A stretch of 64,000 nucleotides of DNA from Caenorhabditis elegans. Lineage: Eukaryota > Nematoda > Chromadorea > Rhabditida > Rhabditidae. The notes beneath the pieces were generated by a model that was not told where the DNA came from, did no database searches, and saw only the letters and a list, made by a program, of their open reading frames with translations. Of this stretch, positions 14,696-25,749 are shown piece by piece; position 1 is the stretch's first letter; every line of letters begins with the position of its first letter. The position numbers were made by a program, and so were the translations under genes. Where the stretch lies: positions 8,432,001 to 8,496,000 of the forward strand of contig NC_003283.11 of assembly GCF_000002985.6 (NCBI RefSeq). Direction: 5' to 3'.

Positions 14696-15990
14696 TCATA
14701 TTCTAACTCCCTTAATTTTCCCGTTTTGTTGGCAAATGAGTATCCGATGAGAAGGATTGGAAAACAAGTAGAAGTTCGACATGTGGAATGCATAGATCAA
14801 GAAAATTGTGAGATATTCGAATATTGCGAATGCTTCGTATGCTGAAATTGAATAATTAAAAATGTGACATTTTTAGAGGGTAGAACTCCTTTTTTCAAAA
14901 ACAATTTTACACTAGAAAATCAATTGGTATGAAGTTTTTGGAAAATAAAAACCCATTTTGTTTTGAATGTATGCATTTTATATTACATCTAAAACCTCGA
15001 TTTTGAAATTTTATAGCTCGATTATCTTAAAATATATAAATACTTGAATTAATCAGTTTGAAGTATTTTATTTCGATCAAGAACTTCCAAGAATTAAAAT
15101 AATTTGATTATATTATTCCTAATTTCCTAATTTTCCTAATTTTAGATAAATCAGACACCAAATCAGTAACTCATCGAACTTCTGAAATTGCATACCTCCT
15201 TTAACACAAAAAACATTGTGAGCGATAAACGCAATGAAAATAGTTGGAAGCGTTACTACAAGACCAAGAAGTACTGCAACACGTCGGCGGCCATGCTTTG
15301 GGCTTTCTTTCGATGCGGTGAATTTCATAAGAATTGTGAAAACTGAGTAATTGACTATGGTAGAAACTGCGAAACCCGAGAAAAATGCCACATGAAAGTC
15401 TGAAATTATCATTTATTACAAAACTTTAATGCTGTACAACCGATATGAACAGTTTCGTCCCTGATCTGAAATTCCGATTCAGTAGCTTACCTCCACTTTC
15501 CCGTTCACCAACTGTCGCAAGTAGGGTGAGAAATAACGTTTGAAAAACTGAACTGATCACTAGAGTTATTCGAAGTAACTGAAGTTTGTTTGATGTTGAA
15601 AATGTCAGCATATCTTGAAAATGGCTGATATAAACCTGTACATATTCACGGTTACCTACACTGTCGAAGTACTACAAATAATTGAAGTGGTACACTGGAT
15701 AAAGATAAAAAGTTCCAAAATATCCTTTCAAGGGGAAGATTTAATAAACGAGATACAGAAGGTAAATAAACAATCTGAAAGCTATACATTTCAAGAAGTC
15801 AAATAAAAAAGCTTACCCTACATCCCCATGAATAATTGTACATTAGCGAAGTATGAATTGAATATCCTATCAGAAAAGCAAGAACTATTCCTGCAGCAGG
15901 CATGGTGACAGCTGCTTGAAATGCATGTTTTAGCTGGAAACTTCCAAGCACTACAGGTCCACGTGAAGCTTCAAAGCGATATGTAGGCAT
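14696..15990 (-). CDS. PGAP2 / Frag1-DRAM-Sfk1 family membrane protein
   Basis: Five minus-strand exons (15817-15990, 15656-15774, 15491-15624, 15196-15399, 14696-14841) total 777 nt and give 258 residues, close to human PGAP2 (about 254). The phases close exactly when exon 3 uses the acceptor TATATCAG. Several hydrophobic helices are visible: residues about 25-50, one in exon 3, two in exon 4 and one in exon 5. Family hallmarks are the early Trp-Gly-Cys of the first lumenal loop, a His-Asn-x-x-Cys just before exon 5, and the final helix with EYLTIF and AFHMSNF. PGAP2 proteins act in the Golgi in remodelling GPI-anchor lipids; that role is inferred from family membership. An in-frame TGA immediately precedes the ATG, fixing the start. 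Nematodes have several PGAP2-like paralogues, so no symbol is given. Confidence 0.85.
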
Positions 15991-16390
15991 TCAAAACAAG
16001 TATCGATAGAAATAGAAAGTTGCACCTATAATATTTTTTAAGTTGTCAGAATCGAATTTAAGATCTAAAAAAATGCAACAAGGGTTTTAACATTCAAGAA
16101 AAAGACTAAAATACGGCAAACTAATAGTAAGTACACAGTGATTGAAAAAATCGAAGACCTGACCAGAGGCATCACAACAAAAGAAATGAATCGATGGCAA
16201 TTCAGGTGACCTTTGCCTATTTTAGTCCCGTCACACTGCGTCTCCAATCGTACTTATATGCTAACTATTATGAATGGGGTCACAAGCATCTATGACTCAT
16301 ATTTTATCTTGTTTGGTCCATTGATGAAGTTAACAGGAAACAAACAATACACTGATAGTCTTGAAACATTACAAATTTGAAATTTCTAAC

Positions 16391-16546
16391 TGGTGATAGT
16401 GATGCAGGACGTAGTGTATGAACTTCAGGTCCTAAAACTCCCTCCATTTGATCTACCAACTTTCCATTTAACTTCCATGTTCCTTCGTACTTGTCTTTCC
16501 TGTCAACTTTGAAATGCAGAGAGGTTCCAAAAGTGAACAAATGCAT
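16391..16546 (-). CDS. candidate first coding exon, unassigned
   Basis: Minus-strand ATG at 16546 followed by 52 codons with good C. elegans-style codon use (GGA for Gly, many AAG/GAA) and a donor GTTAGA after codon 52 (phase 0). The protein has a Lys/Gly/Trp-containing stretch (KYEGTWKLNGKLVDQMEG) but no family I recognise. It could be a distal first exon of lmd-3, with the exon at 12.7 kb next. In that case the PGAP2-like gene would lie within its intron on the same strand, which is uncommon. Alternatively it is a small separate gene. Confidence 0.3.
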
Positions 16547-16599
16547 CCAAAAACTTTTAATGGGTTGGTTTTCTTATAGCTCTCTATCTCTCTACTCAA

Positions 16600-19500
16600 T
16601 ATCCTAGGTACAAACTACACCAACTGTCTTTTACCAATTGGTTGATATAGAATAAAGAAAGATCTAAGTTATGATTTATGCATTCCGTGGGAAACGATTT
16701 ATTGCCATGTATCCCCTGTTGTCGGCGATTAAGTTTCACTTGGCAGGCAAAGTTATTTTTGATTTTTCTTTCTTTTTTTGCAACTTGGTTATTCTGATTT
16801 TAAGTTGTGGTTGGTTTGCTATTTTTTTAATGAATCGCTGAAAAAATGTCACATATATAAGCAGAAAAATTTCATACGGTTCCAAGCATAAAATTGATGA
16901 AAAGTCCTGGAACGAGCAGATCGTTATTTGAATGTTTTTTAAATTAAAATCTATGATAGAACTTTTTTAACTTATTATGGAATGTGGTTTTTAATGAAAC
17001 AAATCAAAGAAACTTTCAATATTTGTTTTATTTATGAAACTCAACTGTCAACCCAACAAAAAGGTACGCTCCCGATTTGCACTTGCTACCTCCATTCAGT
17101 GCTTCCAACAAATGAACACGCTTCTACAAATATTTGATTTTTTTTCACTTTTTGTGTTGCTTCTTTTGTACTTCCTGTCAAACCTTTTCTTTCTCGCTTC
17201 CACTTTTTCCCTATTTCACCATTTCACAGTTCGGAACAATATGCCATCAATCAGACGATGTTCGTGAAATTCACTCTATTTGTCCGTCACATCATCATCG
17301 TTTCTCTCATTTTCTCTTAATCTCTTTGAACTGTCAAAACCTAGAACCCCACAACAAAAACCGCAAAAAAAACGACTTCGTTTCTTCTCTAATCATCTTA
17401 TTTTTTCATGGTATTCAGTGCAAAAGTCGTTGTTTACAAGGTTACGATATCACTTCTTTATTCCTTTTTCTCTCTCACCACGCCCTTCGTCTATTGTTGG
17501 TAGTGACAGTTGTTGAAACCAAATCAAATGCCATCTTTCTCTATTTTTTTGTCTGAAGATTTATTACCATCAGCAATTTTTGTTGGTAGCTTGATAGGCT
17601 ACTGATTAGTACAGCTTTGTTGTACTTTTTCTATGCGTTCTTTATTCTTTCCTAGTGATGAAATGCATTCTTTTGTTTTTGTTTTTCTTCTAAATTAGAA
17701 ATCAGGAAGTAAACAAAATGCATTTTATTCTTGTAAATATTTTCAAAATTGAAGTATTTGCAGCATTGCCAAGTTTGTAGAAATATGTACAAAACTATTC
17801 AACAAAACAGTTTTTGAAAATATTTTACATCGAACATCATGAAACTAATTGAAAATCTCTGCAAGTGTTCGCTTTAAAATTATACTGAATTTTTTGGAAT
17901 TGGGCTTTTCCAGCATGTTTCCAGCTGAGATGCACATTGTACATCACTATGTTTTGGTACTTGTGTTAGGTAGAGTTTGCAAGAAAAAAGGTTTACTAAA
18001 TCTTTTAAAATTTTTTCAGAAAATGTTTTAAGCCTTTTTAGATACAGTCAAGAGGTACTCATAATTTTGTCGACCAAACAATTTTTTTTTCAAATGCTTT
18101 TAAAAATTGTAGAGCTTCGACCATGAATAAATGCTATAAAATAACTCAAAAAGTCCAAACTGTACAAACAATTGGTAATTTGCCAAAACTGTCTGCAAAT
18201 TTCAAAATACTATTTTTGAATGCATATTTTTGAATGCATTTGAAATGCATAGAGAAAATCCGTCTGAAACTATTTCAATATTAAATCAAGGAACTACGTA
18301 ATTTGTTTATTCAACAAATTTCAAAGTTGTTTTTGTTTTTGCACAGGCAAGATCCTATTCAGACTCTCTTAATTTTTGGATGTATTTCTCTAAAGAACCA
18401 CTCCTAATCTATGCCAAGATCAGTTCTTCTTTCCAGTAAACCTAAAACTAAAACCAAAAAAAGTTTGGTTTCATGTGTGGTGTAGTAACCCAATAGCTTT
18501 TCGTTTTTTTTTCTTCTCTTTGTTTCATTTCCGAGCAGTGCATCATCATCATTCTCATCATAAACTCTTTTTTTTGCTTCTCACTCCAATGTTTACAAAT
18601 TCGAATACCACACACAAACACATACACATACTAACAAAAACCCAATTTTTCCTCGAAAAAAACGTTTGAAAACCGTGGAAAGCTTATCCGTCAATTTTTG
18701 AGTTATTGTTTTTTCTAACTCAGTCTACACCATTTTTAAAAAACCAGGAAACACAACAAAAAAAAATCAAAAGCCCTGTGTGTGTTGGCACTTGTTGTTA
18801 TTGTGAGTTGTGTATATTTGCGCATCTCCTGATCCCCCAGTGGCCAATAATTTTTGAAACGCCGCCAAGAGAGTGTGCGAGACAAAGAGACGCAGATAAC
18901 TTCTCCACGAGATTGTGCCGATTCATTAGATGAGTCTCACTTTAGAAGACGCTGTTCATTATTCTATACTATATACTTATCGTTCGGCTTTTCCCCGTTC
19001 TTTTTTGATGTTTCAAGAAGAACAAAGTATACTAGTAATAATAATGATACAGTATCCATTTAGCTTCTCATATTTCTTTATGTATACTGCCATATTATTT
19101 TACACTCCCTAAAAATGACACTTTGGTTTTTGAAAGAATGCTAGATTTTTTTTTGTTTATACCTCTAGAATTGTCCAATATCTACAATTCTTGAAAAAGT
19201 GGGTGCCATTTTTCTTTTTTTGTTATTCTTTGGAAGTGGGATTAAGTTGTACTCCCTTCCTTGTGTTTAGGTTCATACCACCCACTCATTCCTCAGCAAA
19301 TGGTTTATATACGTTTTGGCATCTTCATTTCCTTCTTGCTTACCCTTTTCCAATATATAATATCGGGTTTCGATTCGTCAAAATGTCCCGGTTTTCGTTT
19401 TTCATAATTTGAGAACTTCAACACCTGCCCTCACACCTTGTGCATTGCATTAGTAGTCTCTCAAACATCTTCTCCGTTGCCATTTTATCATTTTTGCTTG

Positions 19501-22500
19501 AGATAGTGTCGGAAATATCATATCTATCTTTAAAATATGAAAATACTCAAAACTTTGAAATAGGGGTCCGGACAAATTTTGTCAATTTTTTTGAAGGTGG
19601 AGTGTCTCAATTTAACATGTTTGTTTTCATGTTTTAAAAACAGCTCAAAAATCAAAATTGTTTAAATTATTAACAAGAACGTCTTCACTTTCTTGATATT
19701 CCAACTTTCGTACAGTTGAACGAATTTTTTTTAGCTATCTTCCTAAAATTAAACAAATAGCTTTTCCCACTAGTTTATCTTTTTGTTCTATTGTAAAAGG
19801 GCAAAATGCTTTGTTTTCTTTACTTTTCCATTCTCTGGAACCCCTAAAAACAATTGTCAGCTCCTCGTCAAACATTCCGAATGAATATTTGATGTCCTCC
19901 TTTTTTCGTTTTTTTTTTCGTTTGCATCTGTTTTTGTTCCCGGTGCTCAGTGCTCTGTGTTCACATCCATTTCTCTTCTTTTTTCATTCTTCTTCTGTGT
20001 TTTTTCTTGGCACTGATGAGGGTGCCTTCTGATTCTCGATCGTTTTGGGGGTTCGCGAAGGGGGTCGCTTGTCGTTTTCTCTTCGTTTAAACTAGGGTGT
20101 AACCAGTCGTTAGTTCGTTTGTGCATTCCATTCCTCCGGTCAATTTTTCAACAATTTTCCGCCGAATGTTTCATTTTTCTTTCTATCCATTCTTTTCTGT
20201 TGCCGCCGGGTGCCGCTGGCGCAAAACAATTTGGTTATCTTTCCTCCCTATGTCGGCTTCTTCTAATTTGCATTGCGCATGTAGAAACATAAAGACAAAC
20301 ATGTGAAAAGCGGATCGTGTGCCCTCCTCTCAAATGATAATGCATCAACTGAGCAAGTCAGTCTAAGAGTCAAGTTTTTTGTGCTCTTTTTGAAGATAAT
20401 CAAGTGAGAGCACGGTGGGCGAACACGTACGTGAACACATTAGCTTACTTGTTCGGAGAGCTTGTTTCTTTGTTGGTTTTTGTCAATCTCCAACTTAGAG
20501 ACTTGTAAAATGTAAAGTAACGAGCATTTTTCCCTTGCAAAATTTTCCAAAAATATTTCTGCATTTCTTTTCTAGAACCTTACTTCAGTTCAAAAAACAC
20601 ATCTGCCAATTTTTTGCTGTTTTTTGGTAATAGCTTTTAACTCGATTATTATTCTTTTTGCAGATATCATGAAATTGTTTGTGGTTTTTAAGACTTCGAG
20701 CCTCAAAGCCTGTAACAGCTATAATTATCTATTTTAAATATTTACCAAACTCCGGAATAAATACTACAACATGAGATCCAAAAATCTCAAATTTTATTAT
20801 CTCCAGCCGAAAGTCGCGTCTGTTCCTTTCCGTTTGTCTACTTGATTGTGTTTACTTTTTCTTTTCAAAAACCAGTTCTTGAAACTGTTGAGTCATTTAA
20901 CTTTATCACATGAAGAATATGTCCGATTTTCTAGGTTGAACGCCCATTGGTCAAATAAACTGAGATTTTGTGTCAACTTTCTAATTTCTCGATTCCCAGA
21001 GTGTTTAGATACTTGAAAATTGTGATTATGGAAAAAAACTGATGTAATACCAAAATTGGAAATTTCTCAATTCTTTTTCACAATTTTAAAAGATCTTCTT
21101 GCTTTGGGATTTATGCCAAAATATTATTTCCTTATTTTTAAAAATGTTTTTCCCCCATTTTTCACTTCAGCCAATCTTTAAAGATATCCCCTCTTTTTCT
21201 ATCATTTTTCATTCCACTTTTCTCTCTCTCTCTTTTTCCAAAAAAAAGCTTCATTTTCATAGAAGTGCATCATTCTTTTTTGAACCCTCAAGAGGCTGAA
21301 CATAAACACAAACATTCCTCCACAGGAAATTTTAACGCAACAAAAAATACCAACGTACTTTTTGTGTACTTGTGTACTACTGAACCAGTTTTCACACTTT
21401 TTTTGTGGATGGATTTTCTGTCTATATTCGGAGTAGAATTGGTAGGTATGACGGCAGGTTATGTTGACCAAAACCTTCTATAATTATAGATACATCGTGC
21501 GGTGGCTAGACCCCTTTACATATTCTCACTCTAAAATTGTTTATTTTAGTGCATAGTTTAGTACAATACCGTTTCTGGATATGGTTGATATTATTTTCTG
21601 AAGGTCTACAGAATAAATTCGTTTATCGAGAAGTTTCATACCTTTTTTGGCGTAAATTTTAATTACACTTCCTTTGATTTGCTGAGTCATATTTCTCATA
21701 ACTCAGAAAAAATTGGTGAGTCATTTGTAATTGTTTCAATTCAACAATAAACTACTTTTAAGGACGATCGAAAATTTCACAATATTCACCAAAAAACTGT
21801 CATTTCTGGGTCAATATGGGCTGGGTCTATGATAACTTTTTCGTGTTCTAGAATATTTCTCACCACTGTTAGGCACGACAAATAATGTATATAGAATCAG
21901 AAAAATGGATTTTTCAATTTCATTTTTTTGATTGCTTAATTTTAGGTTCCATTTTTGATCTAATATTATCTTAACTTTCTGAAAGTTTAATGATATGCTG
22001 GTCCCTTTCTCAAGTTTTACTTAATTTTAGAAGACTTTCCAGGCATTATTTAGACTTCTTTGTCTCCTTTTTTAGACTTTCACTGCTTTTTCCAAAAAAA
22101 AAAGGAATGATAGACTGGGAAGTGAAAAAGAAGAAAAAGAGGTGGGGTTCCCGTGAAATTAGAAGTAATTCGGTTAGTAAAACCACAAACTTTTCCCCAC
22201 TTTTGCCATCCCATTCAATTGTTTTTGTTTTCATTTTTGTTGTCTTGTTTCTTTTTTTTTTTTTTTTCTTACTCCACCTCTTTCACCAACAACTTTCGGG
22301 TCTTCTGATGTCTGAGTTTCGGCTTCTTTGGCTTCCTCGACGAAGCAAGACAAACCATAAAATTATTCAAATTTCTGTCATTTTACACACCCTTTTGCCA
22401 ATTTATACAACTGTCAAATGGTTTGCGCATGAGGAAACGTGAACGGTGAAACCTCCCACCAGCTGCCACGTCATTTGCAAGAGACTGATGGATGTTTTTG

Positions 22501-24177
22501 TTGCAAGTTTCATGGGAATTGTATTTTATTCAATGACATTGCCAATTATGATTTCCTTCTTGATTTGTCACTTTTTGAGATTTTCCACTTTTACTTTTAT
22601 AGAATTTCTATGAACAAAATTGTACCAATTGCTAAATTTGGTATTTTTGTACTCCGAAGTACGGTACCCGGTCTCGAAACGACTGAAACTATAGAGTTAG
22701 CTGGGCCGCGAAAAGCTTGTCACAACTGTAGCTCCAAAGTTTGGGTCGAGCAGAGGAATGTTTTTTTTAATATCAAATACAAACTACCCTAAAGCTCTTC
22801 TCTAGAAATTTCTATTTTCCTTTCCGTTGCCAACAATAAACGTTTAAATTTAAACTGTACTATAAACATTTTGAAATACCCTATAAGTTTTCTGATTCCT
22901 GATCCTTCTATCTATATTTCCATGACTCATACTCATTTTCCCGTGAATCAAAAACCCCCGAAAAACATACGAATTAGTTCAACTCATTAGGTTCTTCGTT
23001 TCCAATAATTCCACGTATCTCCAATCTAAGTTTCAATCTCTTTTTACCAATCTCACCCCAATAATTTCACCAAATTTTTGCCTCCTCCTCCATTTTCTTC
23101 TCCCCAGTCCTCGAATAGTCACTTCAAATCAAACTCAGTCGCAGTTTCAATTCTCTTCAAAAATGATTTCTTTGTGTCTCTTCGTCTTCAATGCTATTTC
23201 ATCAAATAATTCCAAATTGGTTTAGTTCAGCTATGAGATACGCATCAGTAGTATTTGAATTGACTCGAGATTAATTTGTCACCTCCTCCGTTTAATTTGT
23301 AATCGTGACCGCCCTTTCACTGGGTGGTCTTGAATGTTCTTTTTTCCAATGTTTTCTGAGTTTTCTGGCATTCTTGACCTAATTAACCAATTTTCAGATT
23401 AATTTCTCTCTGGGAGAGAGAGAATCGAACGACTGGCACATAGGTACTAGAAAAACAACAAAAACCGACAAAAAAGTAGGAAAGGAGGAATGATCCGACA
23501 GCTAAAAATTGGTAAGTCGTTGCCACGACAACCTGGACAAAAATTTCAATTTCCTGAATTTTACTGAAATCTCTCAAAATAAAATGTGCAATTTTTAGTT
23601 TCTCTATCCTGTTTCCGGTTTCTTTTTGTTTGTTGGAATATTGGAAATCATACTTATTTTTTGTTGCTTTATTTTTCATGTTTCTACTCTTGTTACATCC
23701 ATTTTCGTTGAGAGCTTTTCCCGTTTCTTTTCGATGATAAGTTGACAGCTACATAGACAAGAAAACAACTAAGAAACGAATAGAAAACAAAGACGTTCAT
23801 TTCTTTGATTCCTTTTGGCTTTGGAGCTTCGACAACTGTTGGGCTCCAGATTTAGAGTCGTATCAAGAATCTGATTTTCGGACGACAATAGTTGAATTTT
23901 ACATGTCCGAGAATTGTGTTCAATTTAATGTTACTAAAATTTTTGATTTCTGTTCAAAAACTTGTAACTTTTGAAATTAAAATACTTTCAAACTTCTACT
24001 AGACTTGACAGTTGGGTAGATTTTATGCCTACAGCCCAGAGGGATCACCACCAGGCAGTGTACCTGACTCCCAGATCCGCAGTGCATAGCACTTGAAGAA
24101 CGGATCGTTCTTTAATCCTTTTTTTTAAATTGAAAACCAAAGTTAATATTCTCAATTTCTAAATTCCCACAAAAAAA
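16600..24177. other. 7.6-kb gene-poor, pyrimidine-rich interval
   Basis: The plus strand is rich in T and C throughout (many TTTTCTTTTT-like runs; a long T run near 22,252-22,270). Every open frame is low-complexity Phe/Ser/Leu, such as 17134-17556 and 21990-22442. No exon pair or RNA gene was found. A short fragment near 22,660-22,690 (tacggtacccggtctcgaaa) resembles part of the fold-back repeat at 38.5 kb. The strand bias resembles the sense strand of nematode introns and 5' regions, so this may be upstream or intronic sequence for a plus-strand transcript. Confidence 0.5.
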
Positions 24178-24185
24178 TTTTTCAG
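24178..24185 (+). promoter_or_regulatory. probable SL1 trans-splice acceptor
   Basis: TTTTTCAG lies six bases before the ATG at 24192 and follows an AT-rich outron-like stretch, the usual arrangement for trans-spliced nematode genes. Confidence 0.6.
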
Positions 24186-24191
24186 AATAAC

Positions 24192-25196
24192 ATGAGGTTA
24201 CAATTGCTAATCTTCGTGTTGTTTGCCAATCTTGTAATTTCACGTAAACACTACAAGGGACGAAAATACGATTTAACGCTGTTCGTTCGAAATCACAATG
24301 TCTCCGATGCGACATTCTTCCGGCTCGTTGGCGTTGATAACACTGCAGACTTTAATGTATCAGCTGGAAATACTTTTGAGCACACTTTTGAGGTAAGTCA
24401 CGAGAATTGGATAGGAAATGGGATTTTAGAATTTCATTTCATACAATAAAAGGTTATATGTAGAGTTCTTTCTTTTTTGCATTCTTTAAATTTTAATGAC
24501 TATATAATAATATGAATAAGCTTTTTGATTAAAAAAGTGAATCTTTCAATCTAGTACATGACATTCTGCAATAGTATACAGGACTACGATAGGGAAAAAT
24601 CACTGAAAAATCAGGTACTTTTCTGGAAATTTTGTGCTCTTCTATGCTCATGTTCACATATAATATTCTGAACCAAATATTGTTTTAATTCAATTTATGT
24701 ATTGCAGGTGAGAAGGAAAGGCTATTGGACGTTATTCGTTGAGTTCCCCGGAGATCGGTACGCAAAGTCACCAAGAAAAGTAAGATTTAAAAAACATAAA
24801 ATCCAAGTAAAACCTCTTTACAATTTTTGGGTTACTGTACCTCCACTGTACCTCGCGAGATTTATAGCCTAGCAAAAATTTGACGTTCCAGTTTAAAGGC
24901 ACACGATGTTCTTCTGATTATGATCTCATATGATCTCATTTATAACGGTCGCTTGACAAATTTCACAAATTTGATTATTTGGGATAGAAAATGAAGCTTT
25001 ATCTTGAAAAATTTAGGTTGTTGGCATTTCGAATTTGATAATAAATTTATTGAAACAAAATCAATCAAATTTTCAGATAATATCTCGTGATTCGTATCGC
25101 AAATGGGTGATGGAAGTGTACTACTATCCGGGTGCCGTTGGTTTTTCTGAATGGCACAAATTATCTCGACGAGGTGAAATGCACATTCATGGATAA
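24192..25196 (+). CDS. small secreted protein, family not recognised
   Basis: Three exons (24192-24392, 24708-24779, 25077-25196), all phase 0 with GTAAG-type donors and CAG acceptors, encode 130 residues. Residues 1-17 are a clear signal peptide (MRLQLLIFVLFANLVIS). The mature part of about 113 residues has no cysteine and is rich in aromatic residues, Arg and Lys. It has beta-strand-like stretches such as YDLTLFVRNH, GYWTLFVEFPG and WVMEVYYYPG, suggesting a small beta-sandwich. It is about the size of transthyretin-like nematode proteins but lacks their motifs, so I do not assign it. One N-glycosylation sequon (NVS) occurs at about residue 36 and another at about residue 55. Predicted to be secreted. 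Confidence 0.75.
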
Positions 25197-25749
25197 TTTA
25201 CTGCTCCGTTCATCACACTTTTGTCCATTTTCCCATCTCTTCCGTGGATCTCAATGTCCTCCATCCGGTGGACCACCTTTTCGATCAAATAATTGTTTTA
25301 TTTCTCTAATTCTTCCCCACAGTTCCTTTCATATAGAATTTTTATATTTTCTATTATATATGAACATTTGTAAACGGTGATCTTAAGTAATTTTCAAAGA
25401 ATTTGAAATTTGAAAAATTTAGCTCTATTTCAAAATCGCTGTAGCAGTTTTATTCAAACTTACTAATTGTGTATTTTTGTATGTACAAATAGTTTTTTTT
25501 TCGTGTAGAGCTTTATCCTGTTTCAGTTCTTCCGTTCAACTACTGCCACTGTTTTCCTGTCAAAATTGTCGATGACTCTCTCACCCGATAAAACTTTCTC
25601 AAGTTGAATTGATTTCAGGTTGACTGGATTTTATATAGTTCACCGGTGTATCAAAATTAAAACATGCAGTAAAAAGGTACAAAATATACAAATATAGTGG
25701 GGAAGATGGGTTATAAATTGAAACAAATGTGTACACAGCTAAACTAAAA
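25197..25749. other. convergent intergenic region
   Basis: Contains the 3' ends of the secreted-protein gene (plus) and the BTB-WD40 gene (minus). An open frame at 25132-25380 is just read-through of the last exon in another frame. No independent feature seen. Confidence 0.5.

Noticed and set aside
21990..22442. 150-codon plus-strand ORF
   Set aside because: Phe/Leu/Lys-rich low-complexity translation of a pyrimidine tract, no splice sites or domain.
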